Origin: Pedobacter ginsengisoli
GTDB lineage: Bacteria; Bacteroidota; Bacteroidia; Sphingobacteriales; Sphingobacteriaceae
Direction of reading: 5' to 3'
DNA length: 64,000 bases
NCBI RefSeq assembly: GCF_030244015.1
Contig: NZ_JASSYX010000002.1
Coordinates: 310,001 to 374,000 of the forward strand
The notes under the pieces are model-generated. The model did no database searches. It saw nothing but the letters and a program-made list of their open reading frames with translations, and was not told the DNA's origin. Both the position numbers and the translations under genes were made by a program. Of this stretch, positions 53,107 through 61,569 are shown one piece after another. Position 1 is the stretch's first letter; each line of letters starts with the position of its first letter.

Positions 53107-53994
53107 TTATTTACCATCATAAGCACGCTGCAAAGTTGCGACATCAATTTTCTTCATCGGCAGGAAGGCCTGCGTAACCCGGTCGATCTGCTCTCGTGTG
53201 CCGTTCCTGAACACTTCATCTATTAAAGTGGAGGTGATTTGCCAGGACACGCCATATTTATCCTTCAGCCAGCCGCATTGCTCAGATTTGGGGTCCGCAG
53301 AAAGCGCAGAGAAATAATGGTCGATCTCCTCCTGGGTATCGCATTGGATCAGCAGCGATACAGCCTCGTTAAACCCGAAGCCATGCGGGTGGGCACTGTC
53401 CATGGCTGCCAGCCAGGTTTGGTCAATATAAAAGTCGGCATACATCAGTGTGCCTGCTTTGTCGGGCCCCATGTCTACCGGGCGTGGGGCGGCCGTACCG
53501 CGCCTGCCATCTTGAAATACAGAGCAATAAAAGGCGATGGCTTCATTCGCCTTGCCAACTACCGGCTCGGTAAACATTAACGACGGAACAATCACGGGCC
53601 TTTTTTCGCTGTCCGGTTTCGTAAGCATCAATTGCCAGGAAACGCCGTATTTATCAGCCAGCCAGCCATATCGGTCGCTGAAGGGATACTTGTCCAGCGG
53701 CATCATCACTTTGCCCCCTTCTACCAGCTTGTTCCATACTTCATCCAGCACGGCTGCCTGGTCAAAGTGCATCATAAAGGAAATGGATGGGTTAAACTTA
53801 AATAGTGGCCCGGCACTGATCGCCATAAACGGCTGCCCGGCTAAAGTAAACTCCACGATATCACAATCGCCCGATGGCGTATTGTGCAGTTGGTTAACGT
53901 AAGTGATTGCCGAATCCGGTAGTAAGGTCGTATAAAATTCGGCAGCTTCCTTTGCCTGGCTGTCGAACCATAAATGAGGTTTGATCTGTAACAT
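53107..53994 (-). CDS. double VOC (PhnB/glyoxalase-like) protein
   Basis: 295 residues made of two similar halves of about 145. Each half has the start pattern of PhnB-like VOC domains (PHLWFDSQAKEAAEFYTTLL; FTEPVVGKANEAIAFYCSVF) and the ending DKYGVSWQL/DKYGVSWQI. Family members are often annotated as 3-demethylubiquinone 3-methyltransferase-like, but no methyl donor site is present, so that name is misleading. The substrate is unknown. It stands alone between a convergent gene and a long non-coding stretch. Confidence 0.85.
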   Translation of the reverse strand: MLQIKPHLWFDSQAKEAAEFYTTLLPDSAITYVNQLHNTPSGDCDIVEFTLAGQPFMAISAGPLFKFNPSISFMMHFDQAAVLDEVWNKLVEGGKVMMPLDKYPFSDRYGWLADKYGVSWQLMLTKPDSEKRPVIVPSLMFTEPVVGKANEAIAFYCSVFQDGRRGTAAPRPVDMGPDKAGTLMYADFYIDQTWLAAMDSAHPHGFGFNEAVSLLIQCDTQEEIDHYFSALSADPKSEQCGWLKDKYGVSWQITSTLIDEVFRNGTREQIDRVTQAFLPMKKIDVATLQRAYDGK

Positions 53995-54586
53995 AATTTT
54001 TAATTTAGTTTTTTCAGATACTTAATTAACTCAAAAATAAAGGATTTGTTTCCCTTTTTTCGACACCACGTTCAAGAAATTAGCTGGTCAAACATCCGGT
54101 TTTATGAGCGTCAATCCTCCGGTTCCTCAAGGTTTAGATTCCATTTACTATGGATAAAAGAAAACGGGGAATGACCTGGAGACCATCCCCCGTTAAAATT
54201 AATACTCTTGGTGACAAATATAATGTGTTTAAATGAAAACGCAAGGGTCAATGTGAAATTATAATTAATCAGGTTACTGGTTTTCTTTTCATAGCAGTCT
54301 AATTGATTTCCCTGGATTACTGATGTACTTAAAGGTATACATTTCGATTGGTTTTTGCAATCATCGAGCCTTTCTTCAGTCCCGGAACTTTAATTATGGC
54401 AATTCAGGAGAGAATATGTTTGCCCCATAGAAGATCCTGACGGACTGGCAGTTCAGTGCAAGGACCGATTTCTCCGAAAGCAATCAAGTGTGAACGGACA
54501 GCAGGGATAGGCAGGGAACGGTAGTACATCAGCTCACATACAGCATATAAATATTTAATATATAATCCGTGTTTTTAGCGCAAAAC

Positions 54587-54630
54587 GTGGACTATAGGTG
54601 GACTATACATGGACTATAGGTGGGCTATGG
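54587..54630. repeat. four tandem 11-bp repeats (GTGGACTATAG-like)
   Basis: Units are GTGGACTATAG (54587), GTGGACTATAC (54598), ATGGACTATAG (54609) and GTGGGCTATGG (54620). The 11-bp period is about one helical turn. There is no ORF through the repeat. Confidence 0.8.
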
Positions 54631-54738
54631 CAAAGCAATGTCTTATCTGTATCTTACCCGATTATAACTCCCGGCAGGGTTTCATTGCTTGCATGGATTT
54701 TTTAGCCACCAGCGACTAATATCCAATCCGGATGCCAG

Positions 54739-54774
54739 ACGGGTTTAACAGGGTCTCTTGCCTGTCAAACCCGT
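54739..54774. repeat. 14-bp inverted repeat with one mismatch
   Basis: Arms ACGGGTTTAACAGG (54739-54752) and CCTGTCAAACCCGT (54761-54774) flank an 8-base loop. No T-run follows. It lies about 130 bases before the retropepsin-like gene. Confidence 0.7.
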
Positions 54775-54904
54775 GTAAGGACCGTGTGGGATATGGGTGT
54801 AATGTGTTTTTGGGGTAAAGAAGGATTACACTGGATATTAAATTGGTTCGCACCAAATTGCAACCTAATTATAGCAAACCGGTCTCATCATAAAAAGCGA
54901 ATAA

Positions 54905-56173
54905 ATGAAATCTTCAAGAACCACAGGGATGCAGATTATTGCACAAGGATTTGCAATTGCTCTTCTTTTAATGTCAGGACAATTTACCTTTGCCCAAAAT
55001 GTTCTGCCTGTTGTGCGGGCTACATCTAAAACCGCCAGTATCAGGGACGGCAAACACTTCAAAAAAGACTATTGGGCCATCATGCCTGAAAGAAAACCTG
55101 ACTATTACTATGCGGAAATTCCGCAAAAAAATAACACCATCACCTTCATTACCGATCTGGATTCTATTTCCTTCAATACGACTTATGGGAAGGATTATGA
55201 TTTTATCATTTTACTGAACGGAAAGGACAGCTGCTATACCCGCATTTCGGCCAGTTACAGAAATTTTAATGCGTTCACACGAAAAAATACCGGCACGGGG
55301 CCGGATACTATCCCATTTACTTTGGGCGACAATCGCAAAGTATATGTTAATGCAAAACTAAATGGCTCAGACGTCACCAATATCCAGCTTGATCTGGGTG
55401 CAGGAGGAACCCTCATCAATAAAACTTCTGTTAAGAAAGTTAAAATGAACTTTGACGAAAAAGTTAACCTTGCCAATTCAGATGGTGTGAACCTGGTCCC
55501 GGCGGCAAGCAAGAATTTGTTGCAGATAGGAAACCTGGTCTGGGACAGCATCCCCATTGCCGTTGCCAGTAATATGAAGGACTACGAGGACCTGCTCATC
55601 GGCAATTCCTTGTTCAGGGATAAAATACTGGAAATCAATTATGACAAGAAAATACTAGTGGTACACAATGCCTTACCTCCTCAAACAGCCGCTTATTCCC
55701 GTCACGACGTGATCCTTGATGGCGGTGTTATCCCTTACATCACTGTAAATCTCTGCATCAACGGCAAAACGCAAACTGGTTGGGTCATGTTTGACACTGG
55801 TGCCCAGACCTCCATTTTGAATAGCGCTGATGTGCCTATGAGTTACCGGATAAAGAATGAACTGGCAGGTATGATTGGTGTGAATGAGGCCATCAGGCCA
55901 AAATTAGGTATTGGAAATTACCAACTTTCAGGGTTTAAATACAAGACAAGGGACATGAGCGGAGAAGGACTGCACATGCTCCTGGGCAACGACCTGTTAA
56001 AAAGGTTTAACCTCGTACTCGACAATAAAAACGGCTATATGTATATGCAACCCAATTCGCTTACAAACGTTCCTTACAGAAAACGTGATGAATATTATGT
56101 GGTTAGGATAATGACAGGATTAGTTATTGTTTTGGCCGGAATCGTGATATATGCAAAAACAAGGGGAAAATAA
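54905..56173 (+). CDS. membrane-anchored retropepsin-like aspartic protease, paralogue 1
   Basis: 422 residues. A long signal peptide (about 1-30, ending TFAQ), an N-terminal domain with IRDGKHFKKDYWAIMPERKP, then two retropepsin-like lobes and a C-terminal membrane helix (about 395-415) followed by a Lys/Arg tail. The catalytic Asp positions are DLGAGG in the first lobe and DTGAQT in the second; the first lobe has Leu where Thr is usual. If active, the single chain would supply both aspartates and face the periplasm. The sigma factor gene follows after 77 bases. Confidence 0.75.
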   Translation: MKSSRTTGMQIIAQGFAIALLLMSGQFTFAQNVLPVVRATSKTASIRDGKHFKKDYWAIMPERKPDYYYAEIPQKNNTITFITDLDSISFNTTYGKDYDFIILLNGKDSCYTRISASYRNFNAFTRKNTGTGPDTIPFTLGDNRKVYVNAKLNGSDVTNIQLDLGAGGTLINKTSVKKVKMNFDEKVNLANSDGVNLVPAASKNLLQIGNLVWDSIPIAVASNMKDYEDLLIGNSLFRDKILEINYDKKILVVHNALPPQTAAYSRHDVILDGGVIPYITVNLCINGKTQTGWVMFDTGAQTSILNSADVPMSYRIKNELAGMIGVNEAIRPKLGIGNYQLSGFKYKTRDMSGEGLHMLLGNDLLKRFNLVLDNKNGYMYMQPNSLTNVPYRKRDEYYVVRIMTGLVIVLAGIVIYAKTRGK

Positions 56174-56214
56174 ATCGCGGATGGGTAACCGGGGCAAACA
56201 ATTCTGACGTTTTC

Positions 56215-56240
56215 TGCAACTTTTTTTTAAGCATTGCGTC
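56215..56240 (+). promoter_or_regulatory. ECF-type promoter before the sigma factor gene
   Basis: TGCAAC (56215-56220) and CGTC (56237-56240) are separated by 16 bases that include a T-run. This resembles -35 (AAC) and -10 (CGTC) elements of ECF sigma promoters, suggesting the sigma factor activates its own gene. Transcription would begin a few bases before the GTG at 56251. Confidence 0.5.
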
Positions 56241-56250
56241 CAATCATATA

Positions 56251-56853
56251 GTGAGCTCAGGACAATCTGTTATTCTTTCCGACAGAGACGTGGTCAAAAA
56301 GATCATGGATGGGGACCGGCATGCTGCTGCCTTACTGGTTCGCCGTACCGAGAAACTGGTGGCACAAATTGTATTTAAAATGTTGGGCAACCATCCGGAC
56401 AGAAAGGATCTTACGCAGGATATTTACCTGAAAACTTTCAGATATCTGCCGCGGTTCCGTTTTCAATGCAAATTGTCTACCTGGGTAGCACAGATCAGCT
56501 ACACGACCTGTCTGGATCATTTGCAAAAATACAGACCGGAACTGACAACCATTTCTGCCGGTGAGGAACTCTTGTTAAGCAACACTTGCGCTCAGGAGAT
56601 CGCAGGGGATATACCTGATGCCAGCCAGTTGCTCTCTATAAAAGAAAGGTCGGTGATCCTGGAAAAGCTTAGTACTACATTACCACCGGTCTACCGCACG
56701 CTCATTACTTTATTTCACAAGGAAGAATTGAGCGTCGAAGAGATCAGGGACATCACCGGGCTTCCTGTTGGAACGGTCAAAAACTACTTATTCCGGGCAA
56801 GAAAAGTGTTGAAGGAAAGTTTACTCAATCATTATTCAAAGGAGGATTTATGA
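56251..56853 (+). CDS. ECF-type RNA polymerase sigma factor
   Basis: 200 residues with a GTG start. Region 2 is seen in HPDRKDLTQDIYLKTFRYLPRF plus STWVAQISYTTCLDHLQK, and region 4 in LPPVYRTLITLFHKEELSVE and LPVGTVKNYLFRARKVLKE. The four-base overlap (ATGA) with the next gene, which has an anti-sigma zinc motif, shows a sigma/anti-sigma pair. The target regulon is unknown; the flanking protease-like genes are candidates. Confidence 0.93.
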   Translation: MSSGQSVILSDRDVVKKIMDGDRHAAALLVRRTEKLVAQIVFKMLGNHPDRKDLTQDIYLKTFRYLPRFRFQCKLSTWVAQISYTTCLDHLQKYRPELTTISAGEELLLSNTCAQEIAGDIPDASQLLSIKERSVILEKLSTTLPPVYRTLITLFHKEELSVEEIRDITGLPVGTVKNYLFRARKVLKESLLNHYSKEDL

Positions 56854-57308
56854 ATCAGGTACATTTAAATGAAGAACAGTTCCAGGACTATGCCATCACT
56901 GGCATCGCAGATCCCGGTGTTATGCAACACGTCGCAGGTTGTGCCCGTTGTCAGATGCAGATCAAGGCTTACCAAACATTATATAGTTATATCCGGGAAG
57001 CGGAAACGCCCACACTGGATTTCAAAACAGATGATCTCATTCCAGAGCGTTTGCCTGCGATTAATAAGGAGGACAGCGAAGAGGCCTGGTATCTTTATGG
57101 ATTCCTATTCGGCACAGTTGCGCTCCTGGTCGCCGGACTGATAGGGTTTTGGGGTACGATCCGCTGGGTATTTATGGATATTACGCCTTTTGCCATTATC
57201 ATTGGCCTGTTGTTGCTTTCCGGGATACTGATGACGCAATCACTGGAAATGTACCGCAATTACCAAAAGAAGCTAACGGCCTTAAATAGGAAGGAGATTG
57301 CAACCTAA
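56850..57308 (+). CDS. zinc-binding anti-sigma factor-like membrane protein
   Basis: 152 residues. The N-terminal cytoplasmic part contains HVAGCARC, which is the H-x3-C-x2-C motif of zinc anti-sigma domains. Two membrane segments follow (about 76-98 and 104-126) with a loop of only a few residues, so almost nothing is exposed to the periplasm. The C-terminus is a short basic cytoplasmic tail. It is coupled to the sigma factor gene by overlap and likely holds the sigma factor inactive at the membrane. Confidence 0.8.
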   Translation: MNQVHLNEEQFQDYAITGIADPGVMQHVAGCARCQMQIKAYQTLYSYIREAETPTLDFKTDDLIPERLPAINKEDSEEAWYLYGFLFGTVALLVAGLIGFWGTIRWVFMDITPFAIIIGLLLLSGILMTQSLEMYRNYQKKLTALNRKEIAT

Positions 57309-57351
57309 AAGGACCCGGTCCGTCTAATCTTGAAAGAAAAGAAGTGAAAAA

Positions 57352-58647
57352 ATGAAACCATCAATAAATATCCTTACAAAACCCTGGTTGACCAGCCAAA
57401 TCCTATTGATGTTCCTGTGCCTTTCCCTACAGGTCGTCTGGGCCCAAAAGCAGCTGCCCATAATTAAAGCTTCATCAAAAACAGTAGACATCAGAGACGG
57501 AAAACACTTTAAGAAAGGCTATTGGGCGATTATGCCGGAGAGAAAGCCGGATTACTATTACACTGAAATTCCCGAGCAAGCCCATACCGTAACCTTCATC
57601 ACCGATCAGGACTCTATTTCGTTCGATATAACTTATGAGGAAGAAATGGATTTTATCATCCTCCTTAATGGCAAAGACAGTTGCCTGACGCGGATCTCAG
57701 CCAGATACAGGAACAGGCTCCCGCTTACCCGAAAAAAAATCAGCGTTGGTCCGGATACCATTCCATTCAGCCTGGGTGATAACAGTAAAATTTACCTTAA
57801 GGGCAGGATCAACAACTCGCGTCTCCTGGATATACAATTTGACCTGGGAGCAGGAGGACCGGTGATCAAAAAATCATCTGTGGCTAAAGTAAAAATGAAC
57901 TTTGACCAGAAAGTTAACCTCGCCAATACGGATGGGGTTCATCAGGTACCCTCGGCAAGCCGTAATGCACTGCAAATGGGAAATCTGGTATGGGACAGTG
58001 TCGGCGTAGCAGTAGCTGATAACATGACCCACCGAGAAGACCTGATCGTAGGCAATTCGTTATTCAAAGGCAAAATATTGGAAATCAACTATGATAAAAT
58101 GATAATGGTGATCCATGATACGCTCCCGGTTTTTTCGGTATCCTGGTCAAGGCAAGACCTGGTGCTTGACGGCGGCGTCATCCCCTTCATAGAGGTAGGT
58201 ATGACCAGCAGCGGGCAAACCAAAAAAGGATGGGCCATGTTCGATACAGGCGCGTATACCAGCATTCTGAATAGCCAGGATGTCTCTGTTCCCTACAGGA
58301 TAATGGGGGAACTGCTGCTGATGCTCGGGTTAAATGATATGGGGTTCAGGCCAAAGCTCAGTATTGGCAATGATGAATTTTCAGGGTTTAATTACAATGT
58401 TCAGAATATGGGTAAAAATGACTTGCACCTGATCCTTGGAAACGATGTGCTCAAGCGGTTCAATATAATACTGGACAACCGAAGCGGTTATGTGTATCTG
58501 AAGGCTAATTCCCTTGCCAAAACGCCCCATGGAAAACGTGGTGAATACTATCTTGTGATGGCGGGCTTAGCTTTAACCGTGGTTTTAACCGGACTGATCA
58601 TTTATAAAAGATCCAAAAGGAAGCTCAAAGGATTAACTATTAGCTAA
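57352..58647 (+). CDS. membrane-anchored retropepsin-like aspartic protease, paralogue 2
   Basis: 431 residues, colinear with the protein at 54905: signal peptide ending WAQK, IRDGKHFKKGYWAIMPERKP, DLGAGGPVI in lobe 1, DTGAYTSIL in lobe 2, a C-terminal membrane helix and a longer basic tail. The two differ at many positions, so the duplication is not recent. It starts 43 bases after the anti-sigma gene and is probably in the same transcript. The same Leu-for-Thr change in lobe 1 is kept in both, which suggests the change is tolerated. Confidence 0.75.
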   Translation: MKPSINILTKPWLTSQILLMFLCLSLQVVWAQKQLPIIKASSKTVDIRDGKHFKKGYWAIMPERKPDYYYTEIPEQAHTVTFITDQDSISFDITYEEEMDFIILLNGKDSCLTRISARYRNRLPLTRKKISVGPDTIPFSLGDNSKIYLKGRINNSRLLDIQFDLGAGGPVIKKSSVAKVKMNFDQKVNLANTDGVHQVPSASRNALQMGNLVWDSVGVAVADNMTHREDLIVGNSLFKGKILEINYDKMIMVIHDTLPVFSVSWSRQDLVLDGGVIPFIEVGMTSSGQTKKGWAMFDTGAYTSILNSQDVSVPYRIMGELLLMLGLNDMGFRPKLSIGNDEFSGFNYNVQNMGKNDLHLILGNDVLKRFNIILDNRSGYVYLKANSLAKTPHGKRGEYYLVMAGLALTVVLTGLIIYKRSKRKLKGLTIS

Positions 58648-58694
58648 AGGGCATTCTGAAATTGAGATCACTGTCATATCTTTAAAACTCGAAT

Positions 58695-59129
58695 ATGAAA
58701 GCAATATTATTTATAACACCCCGGAATATCCAACCAACAGATCCTGCCAAAGGTCAGGGATTCACCCTCGCTGATGGTATGTATATTCCCGATGTATTTA
58801 TCCGTACCATTATTGTCATCCTGCTCTTTTATGTGGTGACCAGCTTTTTATTGACACTGGTCCGCATGTTGTTGAACCATCGCCTTAAAAGCAAGATGAT
58901 CGGTATGGGCATCACGGGTGATGAAGCAGAGAAAATGTTGAAGACCGGTGCGGAAAACAAAAATCATGCGGTTAAGTGGTTCCTGCTCCTGCTTGGTGCG
59001 GGTGCCGGCTTTGCCCTGATCAGCAGTTTCCCCTTTGGCTGGCTGTCGGTTGCGGTGGTCGCATTTAGTCTATCGCTGGGCTACGCAGGCTATTATGTTT
59101 ATCTGAAAAAAAGAAAAGGCACACTGTAA
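58695..59129 (+). CDS. small membrane protein of unknown function
   Basis: 144 residues. A ~30-residue polar N-terminus (ITPRNIQPTDPAKGQGFTLADG) precedes a first membrane segment (about 36-58), a charged linker with HRLKSKMIGMGITGDEAEKML, and two more segments (about 97-115 and 118-134). No family could be named with confidence. It is 47 bases downstream of the second retropepsin-like gene and may be part of the same cluster. Confidence 0.7.
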   Translation: MKAILFITPRNIQPTDPAKGQGFTLADGMYIPDVFIRTIIVILLFYVVTSFLLTLVRMLLNHRLKSKMIGMGITGDEAEKMLKTGAENKNHAVKWFLLLLGAGAGFALISSFPFGWLSVAVVAFSLSLGYAGYYVYLKKRKGTL

Positions 59130-59177
59130 GTCATGTAACCTCCGGGCTATTGGGTTTGTCTAATAAAAAAAATAAAT

Positions 59178-59666
59178 ATGAAATCTTTATTTATCTGTGC
59201 TGGTTTGATCGTGTTGATTGCTGCGTTTGCATTTCCGGCGTCTGCCCGGCAGCAAAGCAGTATCGTTCAAAAAACTGATCCATTATATCAGAAAGTAGCT
59301 GAACTGGATAGTGCAATGTTCTCTGCCTACAATAAACGTGACTTGAATGGCTTTATGAGTTTCTTTTCTCCCGACTTGGAATTTTATGATGACCGGAGCG
59401 GTCTAACCGATTACACGCACAATCTGGCAGCCTTTAAAAAGAATTTTACCGATCCGTTTCATTCTTCAAGACGGAAGTTGGTGAAAGGCAGCCTGGAAGT
59501 ATATCGGTTGGGCGATTTTGGGGCATTAGCTATTGGTGTACACAAGTTCTATGGGACAATCAATGGCAAAGAAGAATTAGAAGCTACTGCTAAGTTTACT
59601 GAGATTTGGGAAAACAAGGATGGTACCTGGAGAGTAAAGCGCGAAATGAGTTATGACCACATTTAG
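59178..59666 (+). CDS. secreted NTF2-like (SnoaL/DUF4440-type) protein
   Basis: 162 residues with a signal peptide ending ASARQ. The mature part is a single NTF2-like fold: ELDSAMFSAYNKRDLNGFMSF at the start and FTEIWENKDGTWRVKREMSY at the end, the usual last strands of DUF4440-type proteins. These bind small molecules or act as accessory domains; no catalytic residues are evident. It is followed by the tRNA gene after about 170 bases. Confidence 0.82.
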   Translation: MKSLFICAGLIVLIAAFAFPASARQQSSIVQKTDPLYQKVAELDSAMFSAYNKRDLNGFMSFFSPDLEFYDDRSGLTDYTHNLAAFKKNFTDPFHSSRRKLVKGSLEVYRLGDFGALAIGVHKFYGTINGKEELEATAKFTEIWENKDGTWRVKREMSYDHI

Positions 59667-59804
59667 CATAGCCATATTATGTTTGGCAGTAGAGATGGCA
59701 GACACTACACATAGAATTTAGTAATTATTTAATTGGTTATCAGCTCCCTGAACACTCCCTTCCAAAATAATCAGTAAACAATTTTTAAAATTGAAAACAT
59801 TCTC

Positions 59805-59812
59805 TATCTTTG
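59805..59812 (+). promoter_or_regulatory. -7 promoter element (TATCTTTG) of the tRNA-Leu gene
   Basis: TATCTTTG fully matches TAnnTTTG and ends 22 bases before the tRNA. A TTG at 59791-59793 is too close to be the usual -33 element. Confidence 0.6.
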
Positions 59813-59834
59813 CAGTCCTAAATAAATCCTAACT

Positions 59835-59916
59835 GCGGAAGTGGCGTAATTGGTAGCCGCACCAGACTTAGGATCTGGCGCTTCACGGCGTGGGGGTTCG
59901 AGTCCCTTCTTCCGCA
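59835..59916 (+). tRNA. tRNA-Leu (anticodon UAG)
   Basis: 82 bases. The acceptor stem GCGGAAG (59835-59841) pairs with CTTCCGC (59909-59915), with discriminator A at 59916. The anticodon stem CCAGA/TCTGG encloses loop CTTAGGA with anticodon TAG (59869-59871). A long variable arm and GGTTCGAGTCC T-arm are present, as expected for a class II leucine tRNA. CCA is not encoded. Confidence 0.95.
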
Positions 59917-59923
59917 CAACAGT

Positions 59924-59951
59924 CAAAAGCAGCTCGATCGGGCTGCTTTTG
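59924..59951 (+). terminator. terminator hairpin after tRNA-Leu
   Basis: CAAAAGCAGC (59924-59933) pairs perfectly with GCTGCTTTTG (59942-59951) around an 8-base loop. It begins 8 bases after the tRNA and is followed by GTTT. Confidence 0.7.
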
Positions 59952-60015
59952 GTTTAGATAGGCCAAATTTAGCCACAATGCATAGTTTGACAAAACAAAA
60001 TATTGATTCAAAAAG

Positions 60016-61362
60016 ATGAACATTACACAGGAAAAAGTTAACGACCTGAATGCAGTTGTAAAGATCAAAATCGCGCCTGCAGATTACACTGAAAAGGTTG
60101 AGAAATCTATCAAAGAACAAGCTAAAAAAGCAAATCTTCCAGGTTTCCGTAAAGGAATGGTTCCTCCTGCACACATCAAGAAGATGTATGGCAGAAGCAT
60201 TTTGGTAGAAGAGATCAACAACCTGCTGAGTGAGTCATTGAACAAACACCTTACTGACAATAAAGTAGAGATCCTGGGCCAGCCTTTGCCGGTAATGGAT
60301 GATTCTAAAGAGTTCAAATGGGATTACACAGATGAGTTTGAGTTTGACTATGAACTGGGTCTTGCTCCTGCGATCGATGTGAACATCACTTCTAAAAATA
60401 AATTTACTGACTATAAAGTTAAAGCTGACGGGGAGACCCTTGCTTCAAGGATCAAAAATATCCGCAAAAGCTATGGCAAAATGACAAACCCTGAAGTTTC
60501 GGCAGAAGATGACGTCATATATGCCGAATTAACACAACTTGGCACTGATGGTTCAGTTTTTGAAGATGGCATTAACGCAACCGGCTCTATTCGTTTAGAT
60601 CAGGTTACGGATAAAAAGATTTTAAAATCTTTGATCGGTTTAAAGAAGGATGATGTTTTGGAACTGGATGTTCCTAAAGCTTTTGACAAAAATGCGGGGA
60701 TTATCGCCAAATTGCTGAACATTAGCGAGGAAGATGCAGCTGAGCTGAAGTCTAAATTCCGCGTAACGGTTAAAAACGTAAACCGTCTGGAGGAAGCTGA
60801 TTTAAACCAGGAGTTCTTTGATAAATTGTTTGGTGAAGGTACAGTAACGGATGAGGCTGGCTTTACAGCCAGGATCACTGAAGAGATCGAGGGCATGTTC
60901 CAGCAGGATGCTGACCGCAAATTGCAGAACGACATTTATACTGCTTTAATTGAAAGTGTAAAAATCGATCTTCCTGATGAGTTCCTGCGTAAATGGCTGA
61001 AGGCTACTAACGAGAAACTGACTGAGGAGGAACTGACTGAAGGATACGATGATTTTGCTAAAAACCTGAAATGGACTTTGATCGAAAATAAACTGATCAA
61101 AGACAACAACATCGAGATCAAGTATGAGGATGTGTTCCAGACTGCTAAACAGCGTTTGGATGCGCAGTTCAGGATGTACAGCCCGGCCCCGATGCCTGAG
61201 GACCAGCTTGCCCAGTATACGGCTACTTTCCTGAAAGAGAAAGACAATGCAAACCGTATTTTTGATGAGGTAAAAGCGATCAAGGTTTTTGAACTGATCA
61301 AGTCTGTTGCTACTCTCGAACCAAAAGAAATCACTTATAATAAATTTATAGAGTTGAAGTAA
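60016..61362 (+). CDS. tig: trigger factor, ribosome-associated chaperone/prolyl isomerase
   Basis: 448 residues, normal for Bacteroidota. The ribosome-binding N-terminal domain contains the signature GFRKGMVPP (about residues 42-50). The FKBP-like middle domain lies at about 150-245, and the long helical C-terminal domain carries LPDEFLRKWL. It meets nascent chains at the ribosome exit. clpP and clpX follow downstream in the same direction, an arrangement common in bacteria. Confidence 0.93.
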   Translation: MNITQEKVNDLNAVVKIKIAPADYTEKVEKSIKEQAKKANLPGFRKGMVPPAHIKKMYGRSILVEEINNLLSESLNKHLTDNKVEILGQPLPVMDDSKEFKWDYTDEFEFDYELGLAPAIDVNITSKNKFTDYKVKADGETLASRIKNIRKSYGKMTNPEVSAEDDVIYAELTQLGTDGSVFEDGINATGSIRLDQVTDKKILKSLIGLKKDDVLELDVPKAFDKNAGIIAKLLNISEEDAAELKSKFRVTVKNVNRLEEADLNQEFFDKLFGEGTVTDEAGFTARITEEIEGMFQQDADRKLQNDIYTALIESVKIDLPDEFLRKWLKATNEKLTEEELTEGYDDFAKNLKWTLIENKLIKDNNIEIKYEDVFQTAKQRLDAQFRMYSPAPMPEDQLAQYTATFLKEKDNANRIFDEVKAIKVFELIKSVATLEPKEITYNKFIELK

Positions 61363-61380
61363 TTTGCCGGTAACGGCAGA

Positions 61381-61450
61381 GCCGGTTTTAACGGACCGGT
61401 GCTTTTAATGAAATAATGAAGGTAAGGCGGCTTGTGGAAGGCCGCCTTAC
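61381..61450 (+). terminator. two hairpins between tig and clpP
   Basis: A short stem (GCCGGT 61381-61386 with ACCGGT 61395-61400) is followed by TTTT at 61403. A second, perfect 10-bp stem (GTAAGGCGGC 61422-61431 with GCCGCCTTAC 61441-61450) follows. The first fits an intrinsic terminator for tig; the second lacks a T-run. Confidence 0.55.
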
Positions 61451-61569
61451 GTATATAACAGATATTCAAATTTTACAATCCCACAATAAATTCCCAACTT
61501 AGTTTAATTACTTTGGCGGTGAGATTTGAGGGCTTAATGCTTTATAACCACGAAAAAAATAGAAATACT

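Larger units (their letters stand above)
53995..54904. other. 910-bp intergenic region with hairpins and a short tandem repeat
   Basis: No convincing gene is visible. It holds an imperfect hairpin at 54163-54194 (AACGGGG against CCCCGTT), four tandem 11-mers at 54587-54630, and a 14-bp inverted repeat with one mismatch at 54739-54774. The last 125 bases before 54905 should contain the promoter of the first retropepsin-like gene, but no clear -7 element was found. Confidence 0.6.

Noticed and set aside
54340..54492. Remnant of a VOC domain gene (IEDPDGLAVQC-like translation in one frame)
   Set aside because: Only a short segment resembles a VOC end, and it needs a frameshift; chance similarity cannot be excluded.
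54784..55029. 81-codon open frame overlapping the start of the first retropepsin-like gene
   Set aside because: It overlaps the signal peptide region of a convincing gene in another frame and has no recognisable domain.
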